Positions 1 to 8,800 of a stretch of 14,599 nucleotides of DNA are shown piece after piece; the stretch's first letter is position 1, and every line of letters starts with the position of its first letter. Below the pieces are notes generated by a model. The model was given only the letters and a program-made list of their open reading frames with translations, ran no database searches and was not told where the DNA came from. Origin of the DNA: Flavobacterium sp. (lineage in GTDB: Bacteria > Bacteroidota > Bacteroidia > Flavobacteriales > Flavobacteriaceae); contig JADMKR010000208.1 of the NCBI GenBank assembly GCA_015478765.1, positions 1 to 14,599 on the forward strand. The letters run 5' to 3'. The translations under genes and the position numbers were made by a program.

Positions 1-440
1 TCGGCCACTTCCTCGATATCCATTCCGCCTTCGGTCGAATACATAATCATGTTTCGGCCTTTGGCGCGGTTCAGTAAAACCGACATATAAAATTCAGATG
101 TTTCGCTTTCGCCAGGATAGTAAACATCCTCGGCAACAAGCACTTTGTGGACTTTCTTACCCGTAGCAGAAGTTTGTGGCGTGATCAGTTGCATCCCGAT
201 GATCTGCTCGGCGATTTCCTCAACCTGTTGAAGATTTTTTGCAAGCTTCACTCCGCCGCCTTTTCCACGTCCGCCGGCATGAACCTGCGCTTTGATGACG
301 TGCCATCCGGTACCGGTTTCGGCCGTAAGTTTCTTGGCTGCGGCAACCGCTTCAATTGAATTGTTGGCCACATAGCCGCGTTGCGTTTTCACACCGTAGC
401 TCGCCAATATTTCTTTTCCCTGATATTCGTGTATGTCCAT
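1..440 (-). CDS. sucC: Succinate-CoA ligase (ADP-forming) beta subunit, N-terminal part, cut by window edge
   Basis: Read on the minus strand from an ATG at 440-438, the translation begins MDIHEYQGKEILASYGV and continues with TAETGTGWHVIKAQVHAGGR, GKGGGVKLAKN and AEDVYYPGESETSEFY. These are hallmark segments of the ATP-grasp nucleotide-binding domain at the N-terminus of SucC. The beta subunit pairs with SucD in the cytoplasm to interconvert succinyl-CoA and succinate with nucleotide phosphorylation in the TCA cycle. About 146 codons lie in the window; the remaining roughly 250 expected for the family lie beyond position 1. The frame is open throughout. The gene is divergent from the phosphatase gene. 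A TAnnTTTG promoter element sits about 30 nt upstream of the start. No Shine-Dalgarno is visible, as is usual in Bacteroidota. The family assignment is very secure. Confidence 0.97.
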   Translation of the reverse strand, partial: MDIHEYQGKEILASYGVKTQRGYVANNSIEAVAAAKKLTAETGTGWHVIKAQVHAGGRGKGGGVKLAKNLQQVEEIAEQIIGMQLITPQTSATGKKVHKVLVAEDVYYPGESETSEFYMSVLLNRAKGRNMIMYSTEGGMDIEEVA

Positions 441-469
441 AGTAAGGTTTTTGACTTTTTAAAGTGCCA

Positions 470-477
470 CAAAAATA
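470..477 (-). promoter_or_regulatory. Bacteroidota -7 promoter element for sucC
   Basis: Read on the minus strand this is TATTTTTG, an exact match to the Bacteroidota -7 consensus TAnnTTTG. It would place transcription start roughly 20-25 nt before the sucC ATG. No exact TTTG -33 box is seen at the expected distance; the region there reads CTTCGGTTAT. The call therefore rests on the -7 match and its position. Confidence 0.5.
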
Positions 478-521
478 ACGAAAATTACCTATAACCGAAG
501 ACCATTCACCATAGAATTTTC

Positions 522-636
522 TTTTTTAGGAGCTATTCCCGCTGTCTGCTGTATCCCTGTTTTTTTTACGAGCCCGATACTATCGGGATGCACTGTCTAA
601 AAAAACAGGGGATGCCGCGACCATCGGGGCTAGGGC
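522..636 (-). repeat. Nested-palindrome intergenic repeat element, copy 1
   Basis: This stretch sits between the divergent sucC and phosphatase genes. An outer inverted repeat pairs ATCCCTG plus a T8 run (553-567) with an A7 run plus CAGGGGAT (599-613), with small offsets. Inside it is a perfect inverted repeat CCCGATA-C-TATCGGG (573-587). The flanks read TTTTTTAGGAGCTATTCCC (from 522) and ATCGGGGCTAGGGC (to 636). From memory, which I could not check, such flanks belong to an intergenic repeat family common in Flavobacterium genomes. It contains no ORF of note. It could fold as a large RNA or DNA hairpin. Copy 2 lies at 2782-2905 in the opposite orientation. The rest of 441-739 holds only the two promoters. 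Confidence 0.6.
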
Positions 637-694
637 TTGCTCTTTCTATTTATATACTGAGCTTAAACCATGTTCTTATTAACTATTTACTAAT

Positions 695-723
695 ATTGCC
701 GCAGGAATCTTTAAGTATCTTTG
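695..723 (+). promoter_or_regulatory. Bacteroidota-type promoter for the phosphatase/cytochrome unit
   Basis: ATTG at 695-698 and TATCTTTG at 716-723 match the Bacteroidota -33 (TTG/TTTG) and -7 (TAnnTTTG) boxes with a 17-nt spacer. The implied transcription start near 730 leaves only about 10 nt of leader before the ATG at 740, so initiation is on a very short leader without a Shine-Dalgarno. No Pho-box-like direct repeat was recognised upstream. Confidence 0.6.
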
Positions 724-739
724 TCGCAACACTTACCAG

Positions 740-2143
740 ATGAACAGAAGGAAATTTTTCAGGAACGGGTCGCTTGCCGCAATCGGCGCTACAGTTTTAA
801 GCCCGTTTTCGACATCGGCGAAGTCCGTAGATAAAAACAAAAAAGCCAAGAACATCATCGTGCTTGTCAGCGACGGCATGAGCACCGGCACGCTGAACAT
901 GGCCGATCTTTATAAATACCGAAAGACGGGCGTGCGCAGCAACTGGATAAAACTATACGAAGAGAACCGCGTGTCGCGGGCGTTGATGGAAACGGCATCG
1001 GCAAGTTCGATCGTAACCGATTCGGCCGCGGCGGGTTCGTCGTGGGGCAGCGGCTTCCGTGTAAACAATCGCTCGCTGAATGTGGGCGTCAATGGCGAAA
1101 TGTATCTCCCCATTTGGCAAAAGTTTAAAAAAGCGGGAAAAATGGCCGGCTGCGTAACTACGGTTACCATCACACATGCAACTCCTGCCGGATTTTGCGT
1201 CAACAGCAAAAGCCGGTATGGCCAGGACGAAATTGCGGAACAATACCTCGAGAAAGGCTTTGATGTGATGATGGGCGGCGGCCAGCTTCATTTTGACAGC
1301 ACAAAACGCGCCGATAAAAAGGATATGTATTACGCCTACAACAATAAGGGTTACCAGGTTGTACGAACTCGAAATGAAATGTTTTCGGCTTCCAACAATG
1401 CGCCTATACTCGGGGTTTTTGCCGATGACGTTTTGCCGTTTGCCATCGATCGCGAGAATGACGCAGTCCTTAAAAAAACAACTCCGTCATTGGCTGAAAT
1501 GACGCAAAAAGCAATCGACCGCATGAAGAGCCATCCACAGGGATTTGTATTACAGGTTGAGGCAGGCAAAGTCGATTATGCCGCACATGCGAATGATATT
1601 GCCGGATTGTTATACGACCAATTGGCGTTTGACGACGCTGTTAAAGTCGCGATTGACTTTGCCGAAAAAGACGAAAACACGTTTGTAATTATCACTACCG
1701 ACCACGGAAATGCGAATCCGGGGTTGATTTACGGCAAAAATGCCGATGCGAATTTCGACCGTCTTCAAAAATTCCGGCATACCAACGAATGGATTTTAAA
1801 CGAGATCAAACCCACCGATTCTGAGGCGCGTGTACGCGAATTGATTGAATCTGAAAACAACTGGACGCCAACCGAGCAGGAGGCAAAGATATTGCTGGAT
1901 TATTATAATGGCCTTGAGAAGGAAGACGGCGGACTCTACAATTATAAAAAACTCCCTTACGAGACTTTCGCAAACATGCAGAAAAAGCACACGTCGGTTG
2001 GATGGATCAGCATGGACCATTCGGCTGATCATGTCGAATTGGCGATGTTCGGGCCTGGAAGCGAATTGTTGAAACCGTTCATCAAAAACACCGATCTGCA
2101 TTATTTGATGCTGGCAGCGGCAGAAGTTGAGAATAAGTTTTAA
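740..2143 (+). CDS. Alkaline phosphatase, PhoA superfamily, Tat-exported
   Basis: This encodes a 467-residue metal-dependent phosphomonoesterase. The N-terminus has a twin-arginine signal (NRRKFFRNG, then a hydrophobic stretch ending SPFSTSA, about residues 2-27), so the folded enzyme should be exported to the periplasm or beyond. By alignment to E. coli PhoA the active-site residues are present: Asp45 (VSDG), nucleophile Ser95 in TDSAAAG, Thr148 in THATPAGF, Glu274, Asp279 and His283 in EAGKVDYAAH, Asp321-His322 in TTDHGN, and His427 in MDHSADH. These supply two Zn sites and one Mg site. The E. coli positions Asp153 and Lys328 appear as His146 and Tyr280, so metal preference and pH optimum may differ. 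Residues about 345-420 form an insertion before the last metal ligand. The cytochrome b gene starts 25 nt downstream and is probably co-transcribed. Physiological substrate is unknown. Confidence 0.93.
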   Translation: MNRRKFFRNGSLAAIGATVLSPFSTSAKSVDKNKKAKNIIVLVSDGMSTGTLNMADLYKYRKTGVRSNWIKLYEENRVSRALMETASASSIVTDSAAAGSSWGSGFRVNNRSLNVGVNGEMYLPIWQKFKKAGKMAGCVTTVTITHATPAGFCVNSKSRYGQDEIAEQYLEKGFDVMMGGGQLHFDSTKRADKKDMYYAYNNKGYQVVRTRNEMFSASNNAPILGVFADDVLPFAIDRENDAVLKKTTPSLAEMTQKAIDRMKSHPQGFVLQVEAGKVDYAAHANDIAGLLYDQLAFDDAVKVAIDFAEKDENTFVIITTDHGNANPGLIYGKNADANFDRLQKFRHTNEWILNEIKPTDSEARVRELIESENNWTPTEQEAKILLDYYNGLEKEDGGLYNYKKLPYETFANMQKKHTSVGWISMDHSADHVELAMFGPGSELLKPFIKNTDLHYLMLAAAEVENKF

Positions 2144-2168
2144 ATTCGTACTATTAAAAACAAACATC

Positions 2169-2765
2169 ATGGAAAAGCCAGAGTATGCCAAGCTTTACAG
2201 AATAATGCACTGGGCAATAGCGGTATCATTTCTTCTATTGTTGTTTACGATTTTCCTTCGGATGACCTGGCTGAACAAGTTTAATGTTGCCGCAATAATA
2301 CAGGACTACATGCATACCACAGATCAGGTTCTTTCTGAGGAACAACTGATCGTTCTGGCAAAAAAAATCAGGCAACCCATGTGGGACTGGCATATTTATA
2401 TCGGCTATGTTCTGGTTGGATTATTTAGCATCCGTTTTGCGCTTCCTGCCTTGGGCTATATGAAATTCCAAAATCCACTTTATAGAAATCTTTCCACAAA
2501 GGAAAAGTTTCAAAAATGGACGTACATCATTTTTTATTTATGCGTTGTCATTTCACTGGTAACCGGCATTGCTATTGAACTGGGCCCGAAAGATCTTAAA
2601 AAGCCAATGGAAACAATCCACATTCTTGGCATTTACTATCTGGTAGGATTTATCGGAATTCACTTGGCCGGCGTGTTAATTGCCGAATTTACTGATCAAA
2701 AAGGAATTATTTCGCGAATTGTAAGCGGAACAAAGGACAAAACAGGCCGCAACTTTACTCCTTGA
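2169..2765 (+). CDS. Cytochrome b561 / Ni-hydrogenase-type cytochrome b family membrane protein
   Basis: This encodes a 198-residue integral membrane protein with four predicted helices at about residues 13-31, 75-97, 117-138 and 148-172. Four histidines sit where heme ligands are expected: His14 in helix 1 (YRIMHW), His75 at the start of helix 2 (WDWHIYIGY), and His151 and His165 in helix 4 (ETIHILGIYY, GIHLAGVL). The GIHLAGVL segment followed by a short basic tail with Gly-Ile-Ile is typical of the b-type cytochromes in this superfamily, which carry electrons between quinone and a periplasmic partner. The start at 2169 (MEKPEYAKLY) was chosen over an in-frame ATG at 2127, which overlaps the phosphatase gene and adds a tail unlike the family. 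No partner oxidoreductase is encoded nearby, so its electron donor or acceptor is unknown. Confidence 0.82.
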   Translation: MEKPEYAKLYRIMHWAIAVSFLLLLFTIFLRMTWLNKFNVAAIIQDYMHTTDQVLSEEQLIVLAKKIRQPMWDWHIYIGYVLVGLFSIRFALPALGYMKFQNPLYRNLSTKEKFQKWTYIIFYLCVVISLVTGIAIELGPKDLKKPMETIHILGIYYLVGFIGIHLAGVLIAEFTDQKGIISRIVSGTKDKTGRNFTP

Positions 2766-2781
2766 TTTGTGGTTCAGGTGC

Positions 2782-2905
2782 CGCGGCCGCGTTAGGGGTT
2801 GCAGCGCATATCCTTTTATTCGCGGCGCAGCAAGCGGAAAAAGATAGCAGCGGAAGACCCGACCGCGGCGATCCCGACACTTCGGGGATCGCCGTGGGAA
2901 CGCCC
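2782..2905 (+). repeat. Nested-palindrome intergenic repeat element, copy 2 (diverged)
   Basis: This GC-rich stretch follows the cytochrome gene. It begins with the perfect palindrome CGCGGCCGCG (2782-2791), then GTTAGGGGTTGCAGCGCATATCC. An imperfect stem pairs ATCCTTTTATTCGC (2810-2823) with GCGGAAAAAGAT (2834-2845). It continues AGCAGCGGAAGACCCG, then a strong hairpin CGGCGATCCC (2866-2875) / GGGATCGCCG (2885-2894) and GGGAACGCCC. The order of parts (TAG-type end, GC-rich GCAT-ATCC stem with T-run, A-run, then ATAnCAGC..AGCGG) matches copy 1 read on the minus strand. I take the two as relatives, though they differ at many bases. No T-tract follows the hairpin, so it is not a canonical terminator for the plus-strand genes. 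No ORF is seen in 2766-2961. Confidence 0.5.
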
Positions 2906-2907
2906 AA

Positions 2908-2937
2908 AAAATAGAAAAAGCCGCATTTACGCGGCTT
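2908..2937 (-). terminator. Intrinsic terminator of the adhesin operon
   Basis: Read on the minus strand, a 7-bp stem AAGCCGC (2937-2931) / GCGGCTT (2924-2918) with a 6-nt loop is followed by TTTCTATTTTTT, a near-continuous U-tract. It lies 24 nt past the stop of the OmpA-family gene and fits a Rho-independent terminator for the three-gene minus-strand operon. On the plus strand the stem is followed by CTCTCTCT, so it is probably one-directional. Confidence 0.8.
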
Positions 2938-2961
2938 CTCTCTCTAAAAACTACAACACAA

Positions 2962-4854
2962 CTATCTCAAAATAATAAATTCACATCGTCTGTTAATCGA
3001 GTGCTCGTTTTCGGTACAGCCGTTCTTTCGGGCACACGGAATGAGCGGCACCGCTTCGCCATAACCCTTGGAGGTCAGCCGGTCGCGCTTTATACCTTTT
3101 CCTACTAAATATTCAAGAGTTGCTTTGGCACGTCGGTTCGACAGCATCAAATTATAGGTTTCCGAGGCGCGGGAATCGGTGTGGGCGCCGAGCTCGACTG
3201 CCATTTCCGGATATTTTGTAAGCAATTCATACAAACCGTTGAGAATGCGTGCCGCTTCGGGCTTGATGTCCCATTTGTTAAGGTCGAAATAGATGTTTTC
3301 GAGTACGATTTGTACTTTTCCGTCCTGGCGTCTGGTGATTATCTCTTCGGCATCGTCGTAGCATTCGACAAACAGTTCGATCGTGTAGCGGACTTTCCCG
3401 TCCTCATTTGTCTTGAATTCTTCGCTATGCGGTATGTAGAAATCGCGGATGGCTTCGATGCGGTATTTTGTGTTGGGTTGCGTATTGAACACATAATCGG
3501 CGTTGACACCTACGACCATTCGGCCAACGAGCGTTCCGTCTTCTTCATATAAACTCACGGTGGTTCCGGGGAGCGGCTCTTTGGTATTCTTGTCTTTTAC
3601 ATCGCCTTCGACGATATAGCGTTCCTCATTCTCGGTTCTGTTGAAGCTGTACAGGTTGTCTGATCCTTCGCGGTTCGACGACAGATATCCTTTGTTTTTT
3701 GTTTCATCGACTACGTAACCGAAATCATCCATGCCACTGTTGATCGTATGTCCGAGGTTCATCGGCTTTGCAAAAACGCCATCGTAGGATCGGCTTTGGA
3801 AGATGTCGAGGTTTCCGTTGCCCTGATGTCCGTCGGATGCGAAATACAACAAAGTTCCATCGTTTGAAACATGCGGGAATTGTTCGCGGTGAATTGTGTT
3901 TATCGTACTTCCCATGTTTTGAGGTGTGCCGAAAGTCCCGTCGTCATTCACATCGACCACATAAATATCAAATGATCCGATTCCGCCGGGCATATCGCTG
4001 GAGAAGTACAATTTCTTGCCGTCTTTTGACAAAGCCGGATGAACGGTTGAATATGTCTCACTGCTGAACGGAAGTTCGATTACGTTCGTCCATTCGCCGT
4101 CGATGAGCTCGGCGCGCATCAAGCGGACAGAAGCAAATTTCTCATCGCCAACCTCAACCTGTTTGTCGCCTGTTCGGTTAAAATACATCGTGAGTCCGTC
4201 TTCACTAAATGTAGCGGAGCTTTCATGCGTTTTGGTGTTGATGCTTTCGGGAAACGGAACGATGTCGGTCAGCAGGCCATCATTGGTAACATTCGCAATA
4301 AACAAATCGAGATACGGCTTTTCATTCCATTTATACACCGGATTTTTTGCGTTTCTGTAGGAAGCAAAAACCACTTTTTCGCCAAAGAACGACATTCCGA
4401 AATCGCCATTGGTTTTATTTTTCGCCATTAGCTGGATGCGGTAATTATATGGCACGTTGGTAATCAAATTCGTAATGAACGCTCGGGTATCAACGGGAAA
4501 ACCTCTATAGATCGCCATAACCGAATCTGCCTTTGTAATGTTATCGATTCCGAGCAACGCATGCGCGTATTTGAACGAATATTCGGGATCGATCGAATCA
4601 TTTTTATGAGTGAAAAGCAACAGTCCGTATGACCGCGCGGCATCGTGCATGGCGGCGTTGAAATAATAGCTGTCGCCCAGGTTTTGCAGGATTTGTTTGT
4701 TGGGTTCGAGCTGCTCGTACATTTCGGCGGCCTTTACATATGACTTTTTCGCAAACAGCAGATCGGCCTGCTTGACATTCGGTTTTTGACCAAAAGCAAT
4801 AGAGCTGCAAAGTATGAGCAATAAGCAAAGGTTGTATTTCATTATCTTTTGCAT
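2962..4854 (-). CDS. PorE-like OmpA-family outer-membrane protein (TPR + PD40 propeller + CarboxypepD-reg + OmpA)
   Basis: This encodes a 630-residue periplasm-facing envelope protein. Domain order: signal peptide (about 1-22, ending AFGQ), TPR-like helices (about 25-130), PD40/WD40-like propeller blades (about 149-405, recurring LSKDGKKLYFSSD and VSNDGTLLYFASD motifs), a carboxypeptidase-regulatory-like beta sandwich (about 412-495), and a C-terminal OmpA peptidoglycan-binding domain (about 515-630). In the OmpA domain HTDSRAS and LSNRRA supply Asp560 and Arg575, which align with the diaminopimelate-binding Asp/Arg pair of E. coli OmpA. This is the domain order known for the T9SS protein PorE, but the linkage to an adhesin gene suggests a dedicated paralog. 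The ATG at 4854 overlaps the preceding stop as TAATG. An in-frame ATG at 4842 (MKYNLCLLL) would also give a good signal peptide. The likely role is anchoring the export partner or adhesin complex to peptidoglycan. Confidence 0.88.
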   Translation of the reverse strand: MQKIMKYNLCLLLILCSSIAFGQKPNVKQADLLFAKKSYVKAAEMYEQLEPNKQILQNLGDSYYFNAAMHDAARSYGLLLFTHKNDSIDPEYSFKYAHALLGIDNITKADSVMAIYRGFPVDTRAFITNLITNVPYNYRIQLMAKNKTNGDFGMSFFGEKVVFASYRNAKNPVYKWNEKPYLDLFIANVTNDGLLTDIVPFPESINTKTHESSATFSEDGLTMYFNRTGDKQVEVGDEKFASVRLMRAELIDGEWTNVIELPFSSETYSTVHPALSKDGKKLYFSSDMPGGIGSFDIYVVDVNDDGTFGTPQNMGSTINTIHREQFPHVSNDGTLLYFASDGHQGNGNLDIFQSRSYDGVFAKPMNLGHTINSGMDDFGYVVDETKNKGYLSSNREGSDNLYSFNRTENEERYIVEGDVKDKNTKEPLPGTTVSLYEEDGTLVGRMVVGVNADYVFNTQPNTKYRIEAIRDFYIPHSEEFKTNEDGKVRYTIELFVECYDDAEEIITRRQDGKVQIVLENIYFDLNKWDIKPEAARILNGLYELLTKYPEMAVELGAHTDSRASETYNLMLSNRRAKATLEYLVGKGIKRDRLTSKGYGEAVPLIPCARKNGCTENEHSINRRCEFIILR

Positions 4855-4856
4855 TA
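4852..4856 (-). promoter_or_regulatory. TAATG stop/start overlap coupling the SprF-like and OmpA-family genes
   Basis: On the minus strand the stop TAA of the SprF-like gene and the ATG of the OmpA-family gene share one A. This arrangement supports re-initiation and fixed stoichiometry. It loses force if the alternative ATG at 4842 is the true start. Confidence 0.6.
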
Positions 4857-5801
4857 GAAGAATCTTGGGGATTTATCATAGCCTTTGGATCCCAGCCCGG
4901 CCAGGTTCAGATCGAACAGCAGGAATATCTCGTGCGTGCCGTTATTGAACTGGCCCAAATTTGACAATGTATAATCATATGAATATCCGACGCGCAGGTC
5001 TGCCGTGATGTTAAATGCTACGAGTCCGCTTACTGAGTCCTCCACACGATAACCAACGCCAAACTCAAAAAAATTATTCATTAGCGCATTGGCAGTAATA
5101 TCGAAAGCCATTGGCGCACCGGCGACGGCTTTAGCCATGAATGCGGGTTTAAACTTAAAATCGGGGTTGATATCGAACACATAGCCTGCGGTCAGGAAAT
5201 AGTGGATTTCCTCGACACCTATGGTTGCAATCGCATCCTGGCGCTCCAGGTGTTTCGTTCGCAACAGATTTGGCGCTGAAAACCCGATATAATAATTTTC
5301 GCCAAATAAGAATGTGCCGACGCCGACATTAGGAAATACGCGACTGATATTGTTTGCAAATGCCGGATCGGGTGGTGCATCGGTATATTGGAAACCGTTG
5401 AAATTGGCATCAAAAAATGACGCGCCGGCTTTGACACCGAATGAAATTTTGGTTCTGTCCGATATTGGAACTACATACGCGACATCCGCAAAAATACTAT
5501 TGTCTTTAACTACATCGCCAATCTCGTCGCTTACAACCGACAATCCTATTTCAACCCGTTTCCCGATTGGTGAATGAACGAAAGCGGTCACGGTTTTTGG
5601 CGCTCCTACTGCACCAACCCACTGTGTACGGTAGAGTCCGCCGGCGTTTATGACGCCTGCATTATCGGTCGCATATGCGGGATTGATCACACTCATATTA
5701 TACATATAGTGTGTGAACTGCGGATCTTGCTGCGCCTCGGCAACCATCGTCAGCAGAAGTACGAATGACAGAAAACAATATTTTAAAAATTTATTTTTCA
5801 T
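4854..5801 (-). CDS. PorP/SprF-family type IX secretion membrane protein
   Basis: This encodes a 315-residue predicted outer-membrane beta-barrel. The signal peptide (about 1-23) ends VAEAQ and is followed by the family signature QQDPQFTHYMYNMSVINPAY. The rest alternates short amphipathic strands with turns, including TKISFGVKAGASFFD, and near the end LGQFNNGTHEIFLLFD, which is typical of the family C-terminus. In Flavobacterium johnsoniae SprF, encoded next to the gliding adhesin gene sprB, is needed to get SprB to the cell surface; PorP is the equivalent core T9SS protein in Porphyromonas. Here the gene directly follows a type B-domain adhesin, with stop and start overlapping as TAATG, so it most likely handles that specific cargo. 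It is not called sprF itself, because many paralogs exist in these genomes. Length is typical for the family. Confidence 0.93.
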   Translation of the reverse strand: MKNKFLKYCFLSFVLLLTMVAEAQQDPQFTHYMYNMSVINPAYATDNAGVINAGGLYRTQWVGAVGAPKTVTAFVHSPIGKRVEIGLSVVSDEIGDVVKDNSIFADVAYVVPISDRTKISFGVKAGASFFDANFNGFQYTDAPPDPAFANNISRVFPNVGVGTFLFGENYYIGFSAPNLLRTKHLERQDAIATIGVEEIHYFLTAGYVFDINPDFKFKPAFMAKAVAGAPMAFDITANALMNNFFEFGVGYRVEDSVSGLVAFNITADLRVGYSYDYTLSNLGQFNNGTHEIFLLFDLNLAGLGSKGYDKSPRFF

Positions 5802-5803
5802 TA
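5799..5803 (-). promoter_or_regulatory. TAATG stop/start overlap coupling the adhesin and SprF-like genes
   Basis: The adhesin stop TAA and the SprF-like ATG share one A on the minus strand. There is no room for a separate promoter, so the export partner is made only when the 7-kb adhesin message is read to its end. Confidence 0.75.
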
Positions 5804-8800
5804 TCTGCTGAGATATAACCTGCCCTGCACAGGATTCTGAACTCCGTCATTGAACTCAAGAATGTAAAAGTATACGCCGGTCGGCACTACATTATTGCCA
5901 ATCTGCACGCCGCCTTCAGTCGTTGTTCCATTCCAGTTAGGCGTGTTTCGGTTGCCTTTGTAAAGGATGGTACCATATCTGTTATAGATCTCCAGTTTAA
6001 AATTCGGATACAGAATCGGGAGATCGCGAATTACAAATTCGTCGTTGATTCCGTCATTGTTTGGTGAGAACCCATCGGGAATTAGAATTTCGGTGCAAAC
6101 GGTCAGGTCGGCCGTTACGCCAAATCGAACCGTATCAGAGCAACCCGAAGCTGTAAATGCTACATAATAAGTAGTGCCATTGGTAAGCAAATCAGTATCG
6201 GAATATGGGTTTCCATTTTGCGGCGCGTCATACCATGTTACCGGCTCGGTTCCGATGATGTTGGCGGTCAAATCGGCTATGGTTGGGGAATCGGCGCTAC
6301 AGAACTGGTTGCCAAGATCAACGATATCGGGTAAACCCAGGTTTGTAACGTTGAAAGTTACAGGGTTTAAAGTGATGGTGCTCACTCCGCATAAACCGGT
6401 TGTGGCTGTTATTTGTGTTATTGTTAATGTCACCGATCCTGCCGTAGGCAACTCAGTTCCCGGCACCATAAACGTCGCCGCACCCGCCACGAATACAACC
6501 TGTACAGTTACAGTGGCTGTCATTGCGCCAGATAAAGTATATTCCAAAGTGTATGTACCATCGGGTAAATTCACGGCACCGATGATATCCACCTGATTGT
6601 CTGTCGTTATACAGGCATCTCCTGTGGTAACAAGGCCACCATTTGTATCCGGAAGCGCCAGCACGTTGAATGTAACTGATGTTGCGACGTTAAAATTGCT
6701 GCATCCGCCAAGACTGATGATGTTATCTATTGTTAGCGTATGGCTGCCTGTTGTTGTAAATACATTACCAGGAATAGTGAATTGTCCGCCGCCATTATTG
6801 ATTGTCACAATTCCGGTCGACCCGGTACCCGGCGTAGTGTTTGGCAAGGTATAGTTGAACTGATAGTTGCCGTTTGGCAGCCCACCCGCATTTGAAATAA
6901 CGACAATGGCAGCACTGCCCAAGCACACGTCGGCAACTGCTATTGTGGCTCCGGTGAGACTGCTGATAGGGCTCACTACGAAACTGACTGCAACACTATT
7001 AAGGTTTGCACTGCAACCATTGGCATTGTTTAGAATTGAATTGAACGTAATAGTTGTCGGACCTATGTTTGGCATTAGAGCCGCGCTCACTGTCAATGTG
7101 CCGATGCCACCTGTGATTGTTTGTAACACTGTCTGCGACGGATTTACATTACTTCCCGACAAGCTATAGTTGATTATATAACTCCCATCGGCCATACCAG
7201 AAAAATTAACAATTGCCGGACTTCCGATACAAACCGGAGACGTGACGGTGATATTCACGTTAGAAAAAGCCGGACTCTGAAGCACATTCAGCTGAACAAT
7301 TTCGGCATCGGTCCCGCAGGCGTTCACGACTGTATAGGTGAAATTATAGGAGCCTCCGGCAAACTGAGAAATATCGATCGGATTGGTCACTGGCTGGCCG
7401 TTACCATCGGTCCAGGTTCCATTTGTCTGCTGTCCTGTGAGTAAAGTTGAAAGATCAAAAGTACCTACTGTGCTACATACGGCCGGGGCCGATGTAAAAG
7501 TTCCTGCGTTCGGTTGCGAATCCACCACTACCGTCACGGTCGCAGTATCAAACAGACATGGAGAAACGCCGCCACCAACGGTATAGGTAAAATGGTAAGT
7601 TCCCGCTCCTACAGCCGATGGATTAAAGATGTTGTTAGTAAGTGCTCCAGTGTTGTCATCATCACTCCATATCCCAGCGCCCTGTGTACCGTTTAATCCG
7701 GTGAAAAGGTCTACGGAAACAATGTTCAAGCAAGTCGTAATCAACAATGTAGCACCGATTCCGCCGGCATTCGGTGATTGGGTTACAGTTACCATAACGG
7801 TTGCTGTCGACGTACTGCATAAATTTCCGCCAACTGTATACGTATAGATTCCAGGCGCGTCCAGTAGCGGATTGAAAACTCCTGTGCCACTTGCCAAAGC
7901 AGGCGACCATGTACCGCCCGGTTGCGGACTACCTCCTAAACTTAAGAGCAGGTCTTCTGGCGGATAATTGGTGCAGAAAAATGCGGTACCGTTTACACCC
8001 GCGTCAGGAACAGGATTTACATTTACTGTTACCGTTGCTGTATCGTTATCGCACGGCTGGGTTCCGGCAAACGTATAGGTATAAACACCGGCGTTATCAA
8101 CCGACGGATCAAAAACACCCGTTCCGCTCACAAGAGCTGGTGACCAAATTCCGCCTAGCTGCGGATTTCCATTCAATGAATTGAACAAGTCCTGCGGCGA
8201 ACTATCGGCACATATCGTAAGTGTGCCATCTTGCCCCGCTTCAGGACCTGGCGTAATTGTGACAGTAACGGTTGCCGTTCCATCGGAACATGAATCGGTG
8301 CCCTGTATAGTGTATGTATAAACACCTTGCGGATCTATGGCCGGATCAAATACAGAGGTTCCACTGCTGAGGGCCGGCGACCACGTTCCACCAACCTCAG
8401 CGTTGGATCCCAGAAGTGGAAATAAATCCTGGGAGTCACCATTCGAACACAAACTCAGAGCCGCATCGCTTCCGGCATTTGGAGGCGTTTGAATAGTGAT
8501 TGTAACCGTAGCAGAATCATTCGGACAAGGCGCTGTCGCAGAAACAGTGTATGTGTAAGTTCCGGCCGGATCAACTTCAGGATCGAAAATACCGTCGCCG
8601 CCGGACAGTGCCGGAGTCCACACTCCGCCTGCATCTGCATCCGGACCCAACAGTAGAAATAAATCTTGCAATCCGGCATTTCCGCAAATTACCAAATTGG
8701 CTACATCATTTCCAGCCGCTGGCACGGGAGTGGCAGTCACGGTGACGCTCCCTGTTTGAGGCTGGCTGCAAATTGGAGTTCCTGATGTCGTGGCGCTGAC

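Noticed and set aside
2127..2168. Upstream ATG for the cytochrome b gene at 2127
   Set aside because: It overlaps the end of the phosphatase gene and adds a 14-residue tail not expected for the family. The ATG at 2169 gives the usual short N-terminus before helix 1.
2866..2894. Strong GC hairpin as terminator for the phosphatase/cytochrome genes
   Set aside because: No T-run follows it on the plus strand and it forms part of a repeat element. It may still slow polymerase, but a canonical terminator cannot be claimed.
2962..4854. Calling the OmpA-family gene the core T9SS gene porE
   Set aside because: The domain order matches, but such proteins occur as several paralogs beside adhesin genes. 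The operon context points to a dedicated copy.
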